NCBI GenBank assembly: GCA_039654915.1 | Contig: CM077600.1 | Coordinates: forward strand, 39,106,492 to 39,170,491 | DNA length: 64,000 nucleotides | Direction of reading: 5' to 3' | Source: Aquilaria yunnanensis | Taxonomy: Eukaryota; Streptophyta; Magnoliopsida; Malvales; Thymelaeaceae | Shown here: piece after piece, positions 1 to 9,105 of the stretch | Numbering within the stretch: position 1 is the first letter of the stretch | How the letters are laid out: the number at the start of each line of letters is the position of its first letter | Made by a program: the position numbers and the translations under genes | The notes under the pieces: generated by a model | The model's input: the letters and a program-made list of their open reading frames with translations, nothing else | The model's database searches: none | Told to the model about the DNA's origin: nothing

Positions 1-135
1 ATATAAAATCTGATAAAAATAATCTCATTGCATGCATTCCATTACATCAATCACGTGCATATAAATTTTGATAAAAACATAATCTCATTGCATGCATCCA
101 TCACATCAATCATATACGCATAGAATCTAATAAAA
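1..135 (+). repeat. Leader minisatellite upstream of gag (about 60-bp units)
   Basis: Units of roughly 60 bp containing AATCTCATTGCATGCAT and a TCTGATAAAA-like block repeat at least twice. The same repeat, in four copies, lies upstream of gag in element 3 (50590-50815). Element 2 has only one degenerate copy, near 61540-61600. Confidence 0.6.
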
Positions 136-204
136 TAAATATTCCTTTAAAAAGGTAAAATTGGACCTCAACACCGATATTCAACTCGGCTCCAAACAAA
201 ACTA

Positions 205-1956
205 ATGGCAGAACAAACTGAAGGACGTCTCATAGATATAGAGTCCAAGATTGAAAGTATGGCAGAACAAATGAGACAATTGATGGAAATAATCAAAGGG
301 AAAGCAACTCAAGTTCCCATCAAAGAAGCACAAGATCCCACTTATACTCCGGGATTCACCCCACAACGAGTCTCAGTCCAAGAAAACCTGTTTCAAGAAC
401 CAGGACAGTCTGCTAGTGTTCACCTGAAACAAGACACTGTGTATGAAGAGAAGAAGACACCACCAAAGGAAGAAGGAGAATCTCAAAAACTCGAAACAAT
501 AGAGAAGAGACTGCGAGCCATTGAAGGAGGTAATATATTCGGATCTCTCTCAGTGGATGACCTCTGCTTAGTGCCAGACGCCATAATCCCTTCGGACTTT
601 AAAGTACCGGATTTTGTAAAATACGATGGAACGAGTGATCCCATCACTCACATCACACTGTTCCTAAGGAGACTACAACCACTCACAAAAGATGAAAAGG
701 TGTGGATTGCACTTTTTCAGGAAAGTCTCACAAAATCAGCATTGCAGTGGTATCTAAGTCAAGGACCAAGAAACATCAAAACTTGGAATGACCTTGCTCA
801 GGCCTTCATCGGCAACTATAAACATGTTATGGACTTGGCTCCGGATCGCCAAACTCTCCAAAACATGGAGAAGAAAAAGCCAGAAACTTTCAAGGAATAT
901 GCCCAACGGTGGAGGGACTTAGCTGCACAAGTTCAGCCACCCATGACAGAAAAAGAAATGGTCACTTTGTTTGTCCAGACACTGAAATACCCATATTATG
1001 ACAAACTCATTGGCAATTCGGCAACTAATTTCTCCGATGTTGTCATGTCTGGAGAAAGGATCGAGCATGGGATTAGGACTGGGAAGATTGCTGAGTCCTT
1101 TAGTGATCCTATGAAAAGAGGAGGACCATCCAGAACAAAAGATGAAGAAGTACAACAAATAGGACGCGAAAGAGGGATTCCCCTCGTAGGCACTGTGGCT
1201 ACCGGTCCTCGCCTATCCTATTATGCCAAAAGGCCCAATTATTATCCTACCAATAGGCCCAATGACTATCCTCCCAATATGCCCAATGATTATCCTTCCA
1301 ATAGGCCTAATGATTATCCTCCCAATAGGCCCAACAATTATCCTCTCAACAGGCCTAATCAGTTACGGCCACCTGTTCCGACTCCTCCAGTACCCACACA
1401 AAAACCAAAAGAAGTTTTTGCACCAATTCCCATGACTTACACTGAGTTGTATCCAAAACTCATAGAAAGTCAACTTATCCGTCCAATTCCTACAAATCCA
1501 TTTGGACCCCCATATCCAACGTGGTATGACCCCAACATAACTTGCCCATATCATGATGGCGTTCCAGGCCATGGCTTGGAAAATTGCACAGCATTGAAAC
1601 GTATAGTCCAACAATTAATCGAATCAAAGTGGTTGGACTTTTCCGATGAACCGAACGTCACTCACAATCCATTGCCGCCTCATCAAGAAAAACCAGTCAA
1701 TATGATAGAAGAACACCGGCTGATGAAAAAGTCAGTCAATGATATCATAACCCCTCTTAAGCATGTATATTCATGCCTTGTGAAAGAAGGGATTATCATG
1801 GGAAAGCCTTCTTTTGGACATGAAGAAGTTGAAGATGAGGAATGGTGCAACTTTCATGACAGTAAGAGTCATTCTATCCAAGAATGCTCAGAATTCCGTA
1901 AGAATCTGCAAAGACTCATAGACTCATCCCAACTTATCGTTTTTATGATGATGTGA
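205..1956 (+). CDS. Gag-like protein of element 1, truncated before the protease
   Basis: 583 codons starting at an ATG that aligns with the Gag start of the autonomous element (61471). It keeps the N-terminal coiled-coil-like region, the capsid core (about residues 140-290, including ALQWYLSQGPRN), a run of proline/asparagine repeats (NRPNDYPP-like, about 345-385) and two short Cys/His clusters (CPYHDG...GHGLENC and WCNFHDSKSHSIQEC). Compared with element 2, a small deletion near 1945 shifts the frame and ends the ORF after IVFMMM. The protease and G-patch are absent. The protein could still make capsid-like particles but cannot supply enzymes. Family assignment rests on alignment to element 2's Gag-Pro. 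Confidence 0.8.
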   Translation: MAEQTEGRLIDIESKIESMAEQMRQLMEIIKGKATQVPIKEAQDPTYTPGFTPQRVSVQENLFQEPGQSASVHLKQDTVYEEKKTPPKEEGESQKLETIEKRLRAIEGGNIFGSLSVDDLCLVPDAIIPSDFKVPDFVKYDGTSDPITHITLFLRRLQPLTKDEKVWIALFQESLTKSALQWYLSQGPRNIKTWNDLAQAFIGNYKHVMDLAPDRQTLQNMEKKKPETFKEYAQRWRDLAAQVQPPMTEKEMVTLFVQTLKYPYYDKLIGNSATNFSDVVMSGERIEHGIRTGKIAESFSDPMKRGGPSRTKDEEVQQIGRERGIPLVGTVATGPRLSYYAKRPNYYPTNRPNDYPPNMPNDYPSNRPNDYPPNRPNNYPLNRPNQLRPPVPTPPVPTQKPKEVFAPIPMTYTELYPKLIESQLIRPIPTNPFGPPYPTWYDPNITCPYHDGVPGHGLENCTALKRIVQQLIESKWLDFSDEPNVTHNPLPPHQEKPVNMIEEHRLMKKSVNDIITPLKHVYSCLVKEGIIMGKPSFGHEEVEDEEWCNFHDSKSHSIQECSEFRKNLQRLIDSSQLIVFMMM

Positions 1957-3404
1957 ATGTGATCATTAAAGAACAAGAAGTCAATGCTATACCAATCTCA
2001 AAACCTACTCTTAAGCCGTCAAGTCCCAAGGCCATTCCTCTACAAATCAAACAAAACCGAGGTCAAGCTGCTAGGCCCGATGTGATTGGTAATTGAAAGT
2101 AAAGATTTTGAGCTGGAATTACATTGATTTTGGAAGGGCTCCAAGTCAGATCTGACCTAATAGTCCGCACACACTTTTGAATGACAAGGAATCCTTTGAA
2201 TAAACTTGTATCTTTGAAAGCTTGCAAAAGTAATCTAATAGTAAAAATCTCCTAGATTTAGTCCAGAATCTAGGGTGTAGTCTTTGTTAGATGGACACTT
2301 GGTATTCTTTTTCTGGTACAACAAAAAGATGTAATGCGTGCATTCTACTACTTTCCATTTTTACACTCTTTGCCATTATACTATCCATTATTGTCATCAC
2401 ACTTTACTTTTTGACAACCGGTAATTCTTTTTGTTCTCCAACAAAAAGATATTATGTGTGCATTCTACCATTTTTTACCAAAAATTTCATTTTTACCTCT
2501 ATCTCTCAATCTTCGCCATTGCACTAACTATTATTGCCATCATAATTTGCTTTCTAAATGATACTACTCGTGGGTGAAAATAAAAAGTTAAGGGAGATTT
2601 GATAGTGGTGATCTTGAAAGTACTACTAAATCTAGCAAGAATGATTTCATATGTTGCACCCCAACTCTTAAAAAAAAAAGAATTCACAGTAGTTATCAAC
2701 ATCCTTGCAAGAAGTCCGGGATTAGCTTCCAAAGAAGTTAGCTCTCATATTAAATGACTTCAGTGGCCTCCCAATTCTCACAAATGCTCAATACAAAAAA
2801 AAAATCTCAGTTTTCCACAACACAAATTCCAACAAAGGAAAGAAGTTCCTCCCTTCCATCAAAAGCCATTAAAGGGAAAATCCAAAACAAAAAAAAGAGA
2901 CCGAAAGCAAACACAAGCAACTAAGGCGACTTGAATCATTTCACTTCAAGAGGGCTATGATCTCAGTTCTTTGCAACACAAACTCCGAAAAGAGAAATTC
3001 ATCCCTTCCATCAAAAGACAACAAGGGAAAATTCAAAACAAAAAAGGACTAAGAACAAGCACGAGCAAGCAAGGCCACTTGAGTCATCTCACTTCAAGAG
3101 AGTTATCAAGTATGTCATCACCATAGCTCACAAAAAAAAAAAAGGAAAGGGAAACAAAGAAAAAAAACAAACAAAAAAGAAAAGAAAAAAGGGCTCAAGT
3201 TAGAGCAAAAGAAAGAAAACAAAAAAAGTGAGCTATGGATTCTAGACTGAAAACCTGCAAAGACGGTTTAGAAGACAAAAGCAACCCTCAACCCAAGTGT
3301 ACATAAAGATTACGATAGTTGGGGGGCAACAGATGAGATCAAACTTTCTGGAAAAGGTGGCAAGTTTGAAGTCATCACTATTGAGTTTTTCACCATAATC
3401 AAAT

Positions 3405-3740
3405 CTGCTCACGAGTAGTATTAAAATACCATTCTTTCACACCATTAAAACTTAATTTCCTTCAGACTTAATATCCTCATTCAGCTAAAAGACTATCATT
3501 GTGAATTATGTTTCTACCTTATTTAATACTGCTCACGAGTAGTATTAAAAGACCATTCTTTCACACCACTCAAACTTAACTTTACTCAGACCTAATATTT
3601 ACCTCTTAATATTATTCTCATTCAGCCAAAAGACTGCCACAAAAACAAAAAAAAAAAACATTCAAACTTAATTTTCCTCACGCCTAACAGTTACCTCTCG
3701 ATATCATCCTCATTCAGCTAAAAGGCTATTATTGTGAATC
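3405..3740 (+). repeat. Direct repeats with CTCACGAGTAGTATTAAA
   Basis: Two to three imperfect copies of a block of about 120 bp, each with CTCACGAGTAGTATTAAA, a pyrimidine-rich part and ATTCAGCTAAAAG. The same array is present in element 3 at 47860-48290 on the other strand. Confidence 0.6.
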
Positions 3741-4689
3741 ATGTTTCTACCTTATTGCCTTGCACAGTTTATGTCTTCGAGTTGGAAAGGGAAGAATGGC
3801 AGGATATTTTAATTGAAAACAAAGACCGTAAATTACTTTGTCAAGCTTTGCAAATTGATGAAAGTTTTTCTTTAAGGCCAAACCATTATTCATTAATGTA
3901 TGTAGACTTAAAAGTGAGGAGATAACTTGAGTCTTTCTTTAATAAGATGTGGTTCTTGTAAGAGAAATTTACGATCAAGTGCCATCACAAAGGTCTAGAA
4001 ATGCTCGACCTTCTATTAAAGGCGAGGTGATACCTTTTATCCACATAAATACCATATTCAGGGGGGCAAAGTAGTCTCTACGAAGCGTAAGAGGAGTACT
4101 GCCAACAAAGAAACTCAACAGACAAGGGGGCAAGTCTTATGGATCAAAACTTGAGCTCAAGGAAGAGCAATCATTCAGACTATAACATGGAGATAAATAA
4201 GTGTCGACAAGGCCACAAGAAAAGGGACAATGAAACATTGAAAGTTAAGCCTTCGATAGTATGAAATCCATGACAATGGATGAGTACCCGAAAGAGATAT
4301 AAATTATGAGGCGGGCCAACTTTAAAGAAATTGAGGCCAAAATTCAAGAACAAGTCAAAGAAAGGGGATTTTGAAAAGAGTTGAGCTTTTGAGGCAGTAA
4401 ACAAAAGCTGGAAAGCATAAAGAGATTCAATGATAGTCCAAGAAGGCCATCACAAAGAGGATCCAGTAAAGCAAAGACATGAAGAACTAGATCCATAAAA
4501 AAAAAAAAAACATCAATTCCACATGCTCTGCATTCATGCATTTCACATCATGCATGCATGACTTTTGCATAATAGGAACCAAATGAGAAACACATCCACC
4601 GCACCGTTACAGCAGTATAAGCTGAGATCTCAATAATATCAGCTCTTACCAATCTATCACTGGATACACAGCTAATATGCGGGACCAAC

Positions 4690-5100
4690 CCGCATCAGGA
4701 ATTCAAGGATAAGGTAGACAATATGTCAAAAGCCTGGCAATTGATTCAATAATCGAGACTACACCTGGAAGGACAGGATTGACATCAGCTAGTAGTATCC
4801 AAAATAAGAGATAGCTATAGCCAAGGATAAGGCAGATATCAAAAAGGATAAAGTAGACAATATTGTCAAAAGCTTGGCAATTGATTCAATAATCGAGGCT
4901 ACACCTGGAAGGACAGGATTGATGCCAGCTTAGCAGCATCCAAGATAAGAGATAGCTGTGGTCAAAGATAAGGCAGACATCAAGAAATATTGTCGTTGAA
5001 ACTTTGTCAAAAGCGGACAATGGATTCAATAATCGAGGACTGGATCAACGTCAGCTCGATGGAATATCCAAGATAAAAAATATCTATCACATCAAAATGA
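4690..5100 (+). repeat. About 130-bp direct repeats upstream of the first cargo ORF
   Basis: Three imperfect units share TTGATTCAATAATCGAG, ACACCTGGAAGGACAGGATT and AAGATAAGAGATAGCT. Shorter versions lie at the same place in element 2 (37135-37385) and element 3 (46610-46865). They may be part of the upstream control region of the first zinc-finger ORF, but that is inference. Confidence 0.6.
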
Positions 5101-5223
5101 AGTTGGATCTACTTTTCCGGTTAAGCGGCGGATACGGTACTCCGTGACTCTCAAGTCGGTTCTCTCAGTTGCCCATAATAACTGATTCTTTCCTCTATTC
5201 TTTCTTTTACTTCCCTCTAGAAA

Positions 5224-5772
5224 ATGGATCCTACTCTTTCTGTCTTACGAAAATATTTTCCTTCTCTCCCAATGAACATTCTCAAAAAGATCTACCAAGT
5301 TCGCTGTGAACGATTAAGAGTTCTGATGCACAAAGGAATCCCTGAAGATGTGCGGTGGTTAATCAAAGCCAAGGTTCGTCTGGCAGGCGAAATCCCAGAG
5401 GCATTTGTGTCTCACATGCCTGGTATAGGCAAAAGCTCTTATGCCAAAAAGCGAAGAGCGAAAAGGTTACAAGTCTGCCATAAATGTGGACGGTGGACTT
5501 GTAATACTAAATGTCGTTCTTTAGGGATGATCTCTGATAATCGAGAAGATAAAATACGATTCATTAAGAATGGCCTGAGTAAGGACTCGTTGGATGATAT
5601 CCAATTGACTCTTGAGACGCATTCTTGTGGATCTGTGCACCGTGAACTTCTTGGTTTATGGAGCATTTTTCATGAAGAACGAAACCGTTACAGTCCCGGG
5701 AATCTGACTGTAAATGACCCTGTTTGCCAGCTTGTAAGAAAACTGGATGGGAAGCAAACCCTCGACTCATAG
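5224..5772 (+). CDS. Cargo ORF 'a' of element 1: small basic zinc-finger protein, viral NABP-like
   Basis: 182 codons with an ATG five bases after a pyrimidine-rich stretch. Residues 1-50 are mostly helical-looking (LRKYFPSLPMNILKKIY). Residues 67-82 form a basic run (GKSSYAKKRRAKRL), followed at once by a C-X2-C-X4-C-X3-C cluster (C85, C88, C93, C97) and then FIKNGL. A basic arginine run directly before a four-cysteine finger and then a 'FI..G' stretch is the layout of the nucleic-acid-binding proteins of carlaviruses and relatives (Viral_NABP type), several of which are reported suppressors of RNA silencing. I identify the family from pattern only; the Cys spacing is tighter than I expect for carlaviruses. 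It is the first of three paralogues, in the same direction as the element. Confidence 0.6.
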   Translation: MDPTLSVLRKYFPSLPMNILKKIYQVRCERLRVLMHKGIPEDVRWLIKAKVRLAGEIPEAFVSHMPGIGKSSYAKKRRAKRLQVCHKCGRWTCNTKCRSLGMISDNREDKIRFIKNGLSKDSLDDIQLTLETHSCGSVHRELLGLWSIFHEERNRYSPGNLTVNDPVCQLVRKLDGKQTLDS

Positions 5773-5817
5773 AAGCCGTTAATGCCGTTACTAGACGTAA
5801 AGCCAGTGGAAGATGTG

Positions 5818-5941
5818 AGCCACAGTCACAATTACTGTACATACAATTTGTCATATTTGGAAAATTTACATTTTCTTTTGACAATAATGTACCTACTCCC
5901 ATAAGTGTAATCGACACGCTATCCTTTCATCACTATAAATG
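5818..5941 (+). promoter_or_regulatory. Promoter module and TATA box of cargo ORF 'b'
   Basis: An upstream module (CACAGTCACAATTACTGTAC ... AATAATGTAC) is followed by CACTATAAAT, with the TATA box at 5934-5941, about 104 bases before the ATG at 6045. The same module and TATA box recur before ORF 'c' and, in multiple copies, before the LOG-like ORF, so each cargo gene seems to have its own promoter. Confidence 0.55.
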
Positions 5942-6044
5942 CATGTTCTTCTTTCTGATTAAGCAGCGGATACGATACTCCGTAACTTCCAAAGTCGGTT
6001 GTTTCAGAGTCCTTTCCCTCATCCATTAAATTCTTCTTTCATCA

Positions 6045-6593
6045 ATGGATTCTACTCTTTCTACCCTGCGAAAGTACTTTCCTTCCCTTCCAATAAATGT
6101 TCTTAAAAAGATTTATCAAGCTAGATGCGAACGATTCAGAGTATTTATGCACAAAGGCATTCCTGATAATGTGCGGTGGCTAATCGAAGCTAAGGTTCGT
6201 TCAGCTGGTGAAGTTCCAGATGCATTCTTCCCCCGTATGCCCGGCTTTGGTAAAAGCGCTTATGCCAAAAAGAGAAGAGCAATGAGGCTAGGCGTCTGTC
6301 ATAATTGTGGATGGTGGATTTGCGGCACTAAATGTCGTTCTCTAGGATACATCTCCAAAAATCGCGAGGATAAAAGAAAATTCATAAAGAATGGTCTGCG
6401 TAAGGAATCTCTGGGGGATATCCGAGGGACTCTTGAAGCACATTCTTGTGGAATAGTACAACACGAAATAGTTGATTTATGGAGGACTTACCATAAAGAA
6501 CGAGATCATTACAGTCCCCAAAATCTGACTGTAAATGACCCTGTTTGTCAGTTTGTAAGAAAACTGGATGGGAAGCAAATCCCCGACTTATAG
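6045..6593 (+). CDS. Cargo ORF 'b' of element 1: viral NABP-like zinc-finger paralogue
   Basis: 182 codons, collinear with ORF 'a' (821 bases start to start). The basic run before the finger reads AKKRRAMRL, with a Met in place of the usual Lys, and the finger is CHNCGWWICGTKC. That finger is of the 'c' type, whereas the 'b' copies in elements 2 and 3 carry an 'a'-like CxKCGRxNCNTKC. The rest still resembles other 'b' copies (GYISKNREDKRKFIKNGL; C-terminus KQIPDL). This suggests exchange between neighbouring paralogues. The predicted role is the same as for 'a': nucleic-acid binding, with silencing suppression possible but unproven. Confidence 0.6.
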   Translation: MDSTLSTLRKYFPSLPINVLKKIYQARCERFRVFMHKGIPDNVRWLIEAKVRSAGEVPDAFFPRMPGFGKSAYAKKRRAMRLGVCHNCGWWICGTKCRSLGYISKNREDKRKFIKNGLRKESLGDIRGTLEAHSCGIVQHEIVDLWRTYHKERDHYSPQNLTVNDPVCQFVRKLDGKQIPDL

Positions 6594-6639
6594 TAGGCAT
6601 TGAAGCCATTACTGGACATAAATCAGTGGAAGACGAGAG

Positions 6640-6751
6640 CCACAGTCATGATTGCTGTACATATAAGCTGTCATTTGTCTTTTCTTTTGATAATAATGTA
6701 CTTGCTTCTGCAAGTGTAATTAACGCATTATCCCTTTCATCACTATAAATA
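6640..6751 (+). promoter_or_regulatory. Promoter module and TATA box of cargo ORF 'c'
   Basis: A further copy of the shared module (CAGTCATGATTGCTGTACAT ... AATAATGTAC) ends in TTTCATCACTATAAATATG; the TATA box is at 6744-6751, about 60 bases before the ATG. Relative to the spacer before 'b', a block containing GGATACGATACTCCGTAAC is deleted here; it is still present before 'c' in element 2. Confidence 0.55.
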
Positions 6752-6809
6752 TGTGTTAGTTATTTCCGTTTCCTACAATCACTAATTTCTTTCTTTGCCT
6801 CCTTCATCA

Positions 6810-7358
6810 ATGGAGTATTCTCTTTCCGCCCTACGAAAGTATTTTCCTTCTTTCCCAATAAATGTTCTTAAAAAGATTTATCAAGCTAGATGTGAACGAT
6901 TCCGACTATTTATGCACAAAGGCATTCCTGATAATGTGCGATGGCTAATCGAAGCTAAAGTTCGTTCGGCTGGTGAAGTTCCAGATGCGTTCTTTCCCCG
7001 TATGCCCGGCTTTGGTAAAAGCGCTTATGCCAAAAAGAGAAGAGCAAAGAGGCTAGGCGTCTGTCACAATTGTGGATGGTGGATTTGCGGTGCTAAATGT
7101 CGTTCTCCAGGAGTGATTACCAGAAATCGTGAAGATAGAATAAAATTCATCAAGAATGGCTTGCGTAAGGAATCTCTGGAAGATATCCGAGAGGTTCTTG
7201 AAGCGCATTCTTGCGAAATAGTGCAATTTGAGGTTGTTGGATTATGGATAATTCTCCAAAAAGAACGAGAACGTTACAGTCTTGGGAATTTGACCTTAAA
7301 CGACCCTGTTTGCCAGTTTGTGAGAAAGCTAGATGAGATGCAAATCACCGATTCATAG
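6810..7358 (+). CDS. Cargo ORF 'c' of element 1: viral NABP-like zinc-finger paralogue
   Basis: I start this at the ATG of MEYSLSALRKYFPSF, which gives the same 182 codons as 'a' and 'b'; the frame is open upstream, but only through TTG. Basic run GKSAYAKKRRAKRL, finger CHNCGWWICGAKC, then VITRNREDRIKFIKNGL and an acidic, helical C-terminus. The 'c' copies of the three elements are the most alike of the three sets. It is followed at once by the repeated promoter array of the LOG-like gene. Confidence 0.6.
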   Translation: MEYSLSALRKYFPSFPINVLKKIYQARCERFRLFMHKGIPDNVRWLIEAKVRSAGEVPDAFFPRMPGFGKSAYAKKRRAKRLGVCHNCGWWICGAKCRSPGVITRNREDRIKFIKNGLRKESLEDIREVLEAHSCEIVQFEVVGLWIILQKERERYSLGNLTLNDPVCQFVRKLDEMQITDS

Positions 7359-7404
7359 AAAGCATTGAAGCCATTACTGGACGCAAAGCCAGTGGAAGAC
7401 GAGG

Positions 7405-7870
7405 ATCAAAGTCACGATTACTGTACATGCTAGCTGTCGCTTTTGAAATTTTCCTCCCCTTTTGGTAATAATGTATCCACTCCTGACGTGAACCAAAGTC
7501 ACGATTACTGTACACGCTAGCTGTCGCTTTTGAAATTTTCCTCCCCTTTTGGTAATAATGTATTCACTCCTGACATGAGCCATAGTCACGATACTGTACA
7601 TGCTAGCTGTCGCTTTTGAAATTTTCCTCCTTCCTCCCAATAATGTACCCACTCCTGACATGAGATACAGTTATGATTACTGTATATAGCTGCCACTTTT
7701 TAAAATTTTCCTTCTCTTCCAACAATCACGTACCTACTCCTGACGTAAGCTACAGTAGTGACTACTGTACATGCTAGCAGCTATTTTGAAAATTTTCCTC
7801 CTTTTTTAACGATAGTGTACCCATACCTGACCAAAGTCATACTTGTGACTACTGTGAATAGCTGGCAATA
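7405..7870 (+). promoter_or_regulatory. Tandem upstream array of the LOG-like gene (5-6 units of about 85 bp)
   Basis: Units start near 7413, 7500, 7587, 7672, 7757 and 7840. Each has CACGATTACTGTACATGCTAG, a TTTGAAATTTTCCTCC block and AATAATGTAYCCACTCCTGAC. Where intact, the unit ends in TGACGT (7484-7489 and 7741-7746), the core bound by TGA-type bZIP factors in as-1-like elements; other copies read TGACAT. The unit is homologous to the single modules before ORFs 'b' and 'c'. It lies directly upstream of the LOG TATA box and is conserved at 34310-34770 and 43855-44300, so an enhancer role is a reasonable inference. Confidence 0.55.
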
Positions 7871-7917
7871 ATGTATCCATTCTTGAAAATAAAATTATTG
7901 TCTTATCTCTTCATCTC

Positions 7918-7925
7918 TATAAATA
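7918..7925 (+). promoter_or_regulatory. TATA box of the LOG-like gene, element 1
   Basis: TATAAATA in CATCTCTATAAATATATCC, 33 bases before the ATG at 7958. It lies inside a 29-codon in-frame extension of the ORF, which argues for the downstream ATG as the true start and a very short 5' UTR. Conserved at 34249-34256 and 43784-43791. Confidence 0.6.
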
Positions 7926-7957
7926 TATCCTCTTTTCTCACAAGGGTAAGGATAGGA

Positions 7958-8587
7958 ATGGAGAAAACCCCAACTCATAAATCCCGAAGTATTTGTGTAT
8001 TTTCTGGGGCTTTTCCTGGAAAAGATGAAGAGTATTTAAAAGCAGCCAACCATTTGGGAAGAGTATTAGCTGAGCGAAAAATACATTTAGTTTATGGAGG
8101 AGGTAGTGTCGGATTAATGGGAGGTGTAGCATCAGCAGCATCTCTAGGAGGAAGTCAAGTTCTGGGTATTATCCCTGGACCTCTGAAATTTATTTCTGGG
8201 GGCACGATTGGAGAAGAATTAGTGGTTAAAAATTTGCAAGAGCGTGTGTTACAAATGCTTTTAAATGCTGATGCTTTTATCGCTCTACCAGGTGGTTTTG
8301 GCACATTGGGAGAAGTCTTTCAAATTGCTTCCATGGCCCAACTTAATTTGCATAAGAAACCCATTGGGCTTTTGAATGTTAACAATTTCTTTACAGGTCT
8401 GATAGCTTTTATGGATTATGCTATGCAGAAGAATTTCATATCAAGAGTGGCACGGCGAATCATAATATCCGCAACAACTGCTGAAGAATTGCTAGATAAA
8501 ATACAAGCTTTTGTTCCTGAACCAGATCCAGCAATGATTCAGATAGACTGGACACGACAGTCTTTCCCGACCAGTTCACTCCCATAA
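7958..8587 (+). CDS. Cargo LOG-like protein of element 1 (cytokinin riboside 5'-monophosphate phosphoribohydrolase family)
   Basis: 209 codons, close to the usual 210-230 of plant LOG proteins, which release active cytokinin bases from their nucleotides in the cytosol. The Rossmann-type signatures are present: YGGGSVGLMGGVASAA (46-61), AFIALPGGFGTLGEVFQ (106-122, the family's PGGxGTxxE) and KPIGLLNVNNFF. The substrate-binding segment usually reading MxxRKxxM is here LQERVLQML, so the Arg is kept and the Lys is not. The first Glu after PGGFGTL is Gly, while the family-defining Glu is kept. There are no introns, unlike chromosomal plant LOG genes as I know them, which fits capture through RNA. 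An upstream in-frame ATG (7871) lies before the TATA box and is disfavoured. Family certain; activity uncertain. Confidence 0.85.
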   Translation: MEKTPTHKSRSICVFSGAFPGKDEEYLKAANHLGRVLAERKIHLVYGGGSVGLMGGVASAASLGGSQVLGIIPGPLKFISGGTIGEELVVKNLQERVLQMLLNADAFIALPGGFGTLGEVFQIASMAQLNLHKKPIGLLNVNNFFTGLIAFMDYAMQKNFISRVARRIIISATTAEELLDKIQAFVPEPDPAMIQIDWTRQSFPTSSLP

Positions 8588-9105
8588 TGGTCCTCTACTC
8601 ACCCTGTTGAAGTATTGTGGAAGAAAGAAGCGATTTGATCCGTTTTTCTTGTCCTTTAGTTTTATTATCAGCATTTTCTTTCGCGTTTCAGTTTTTCTTT
8701 TCAGGGAATTTCTTTTTATAAGATAGTTTCGTCCATGCTGATATTAAAACCATGCGACAATGCCTTTAGGTTGGAATGGCTGAGTAAAGAGTAATTTTTA
8801 TTACTCTTGAGACGCATCCTATTAGGTCTACTAGGCATAACATTTTGGGGTAGTTAAGCTTTAACCTTATTCGGATGACATATCTCACAAGGGAATCTAT
8901 ATTTACTGAAGAAAATATTAGATGAACCTTGAATATTGATTCCAAACATCCACTCCATTTACATAATTTGTCAGTGTTATTGTCATCATCAAGATTCACT
9001 CGTTTTATCGAAGCCTAATTCTTTGCGCTCGCCAATTATGAAAATTCACACTTTCGAAGAAAATTATTCCAATTTCAATTGCTTTTATATAAATTTCGCT
9101 CGAGG
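8588..9105 (+). other. Region downstream of the LOG-like gene, no gene seen
   Basis: About 500 bases, well conserved in all three elements (33070-33586 and 42600-43121 on the other strand). They presumably hold the 3' UTR and polyadenylation signals of the LOG-like transcript. An antisense reading frame of 77 codons is shared by the copies but starts with a non-ATG codon and is not called. Confidence 0.45.

Larger units (their letters stand above)
1957..5223 (+). other. Non-coding spacer of element 1 between gag remnant and cargo
   Basis: I see no credible gene here. The first about 150 bases are a frameshifted tail of gag. Near 2225-2290 is a remnant of the gag-pol intron donor region (GCAAAAGTAATCTAATAG) that also occurs at the intron of element 2. 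Further on are imperfect direct repeats: A-rich units at 2780-3130, then units containing CTCACGAGTAGTATTAAA at 3405-3730, then about 130-bp units at 4690-5095. The counterpart in element 3 is 46490-49612. Confidence 0.6.

Noticed and set aside
3734..3925. 63-codon frame shared by elements 1 and 3 (also 47646-47837)
   Set aside because: It starts at GTG, is short, and the corresponding part of element 2 (54190-54260) does not keep the frame.
7871..7957. N-terminal extension of the LOG-like protein (hydrophobic, signal-like)
   Set aside because: It spans the TATA box; element 2 has a shorter version, and the ATG at 7958 is the conserved start after the promoter.
8766..8999. 77-codon antisense frame downstream of the LOG-like gene, present in all three elements (also 33170-33403 and 42708-42941)
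   Set aside because: It begins with GTG rather than ATG where I checked, overlaps the presumed LOG 3' UTR, and is conserved no better than its surroundings.
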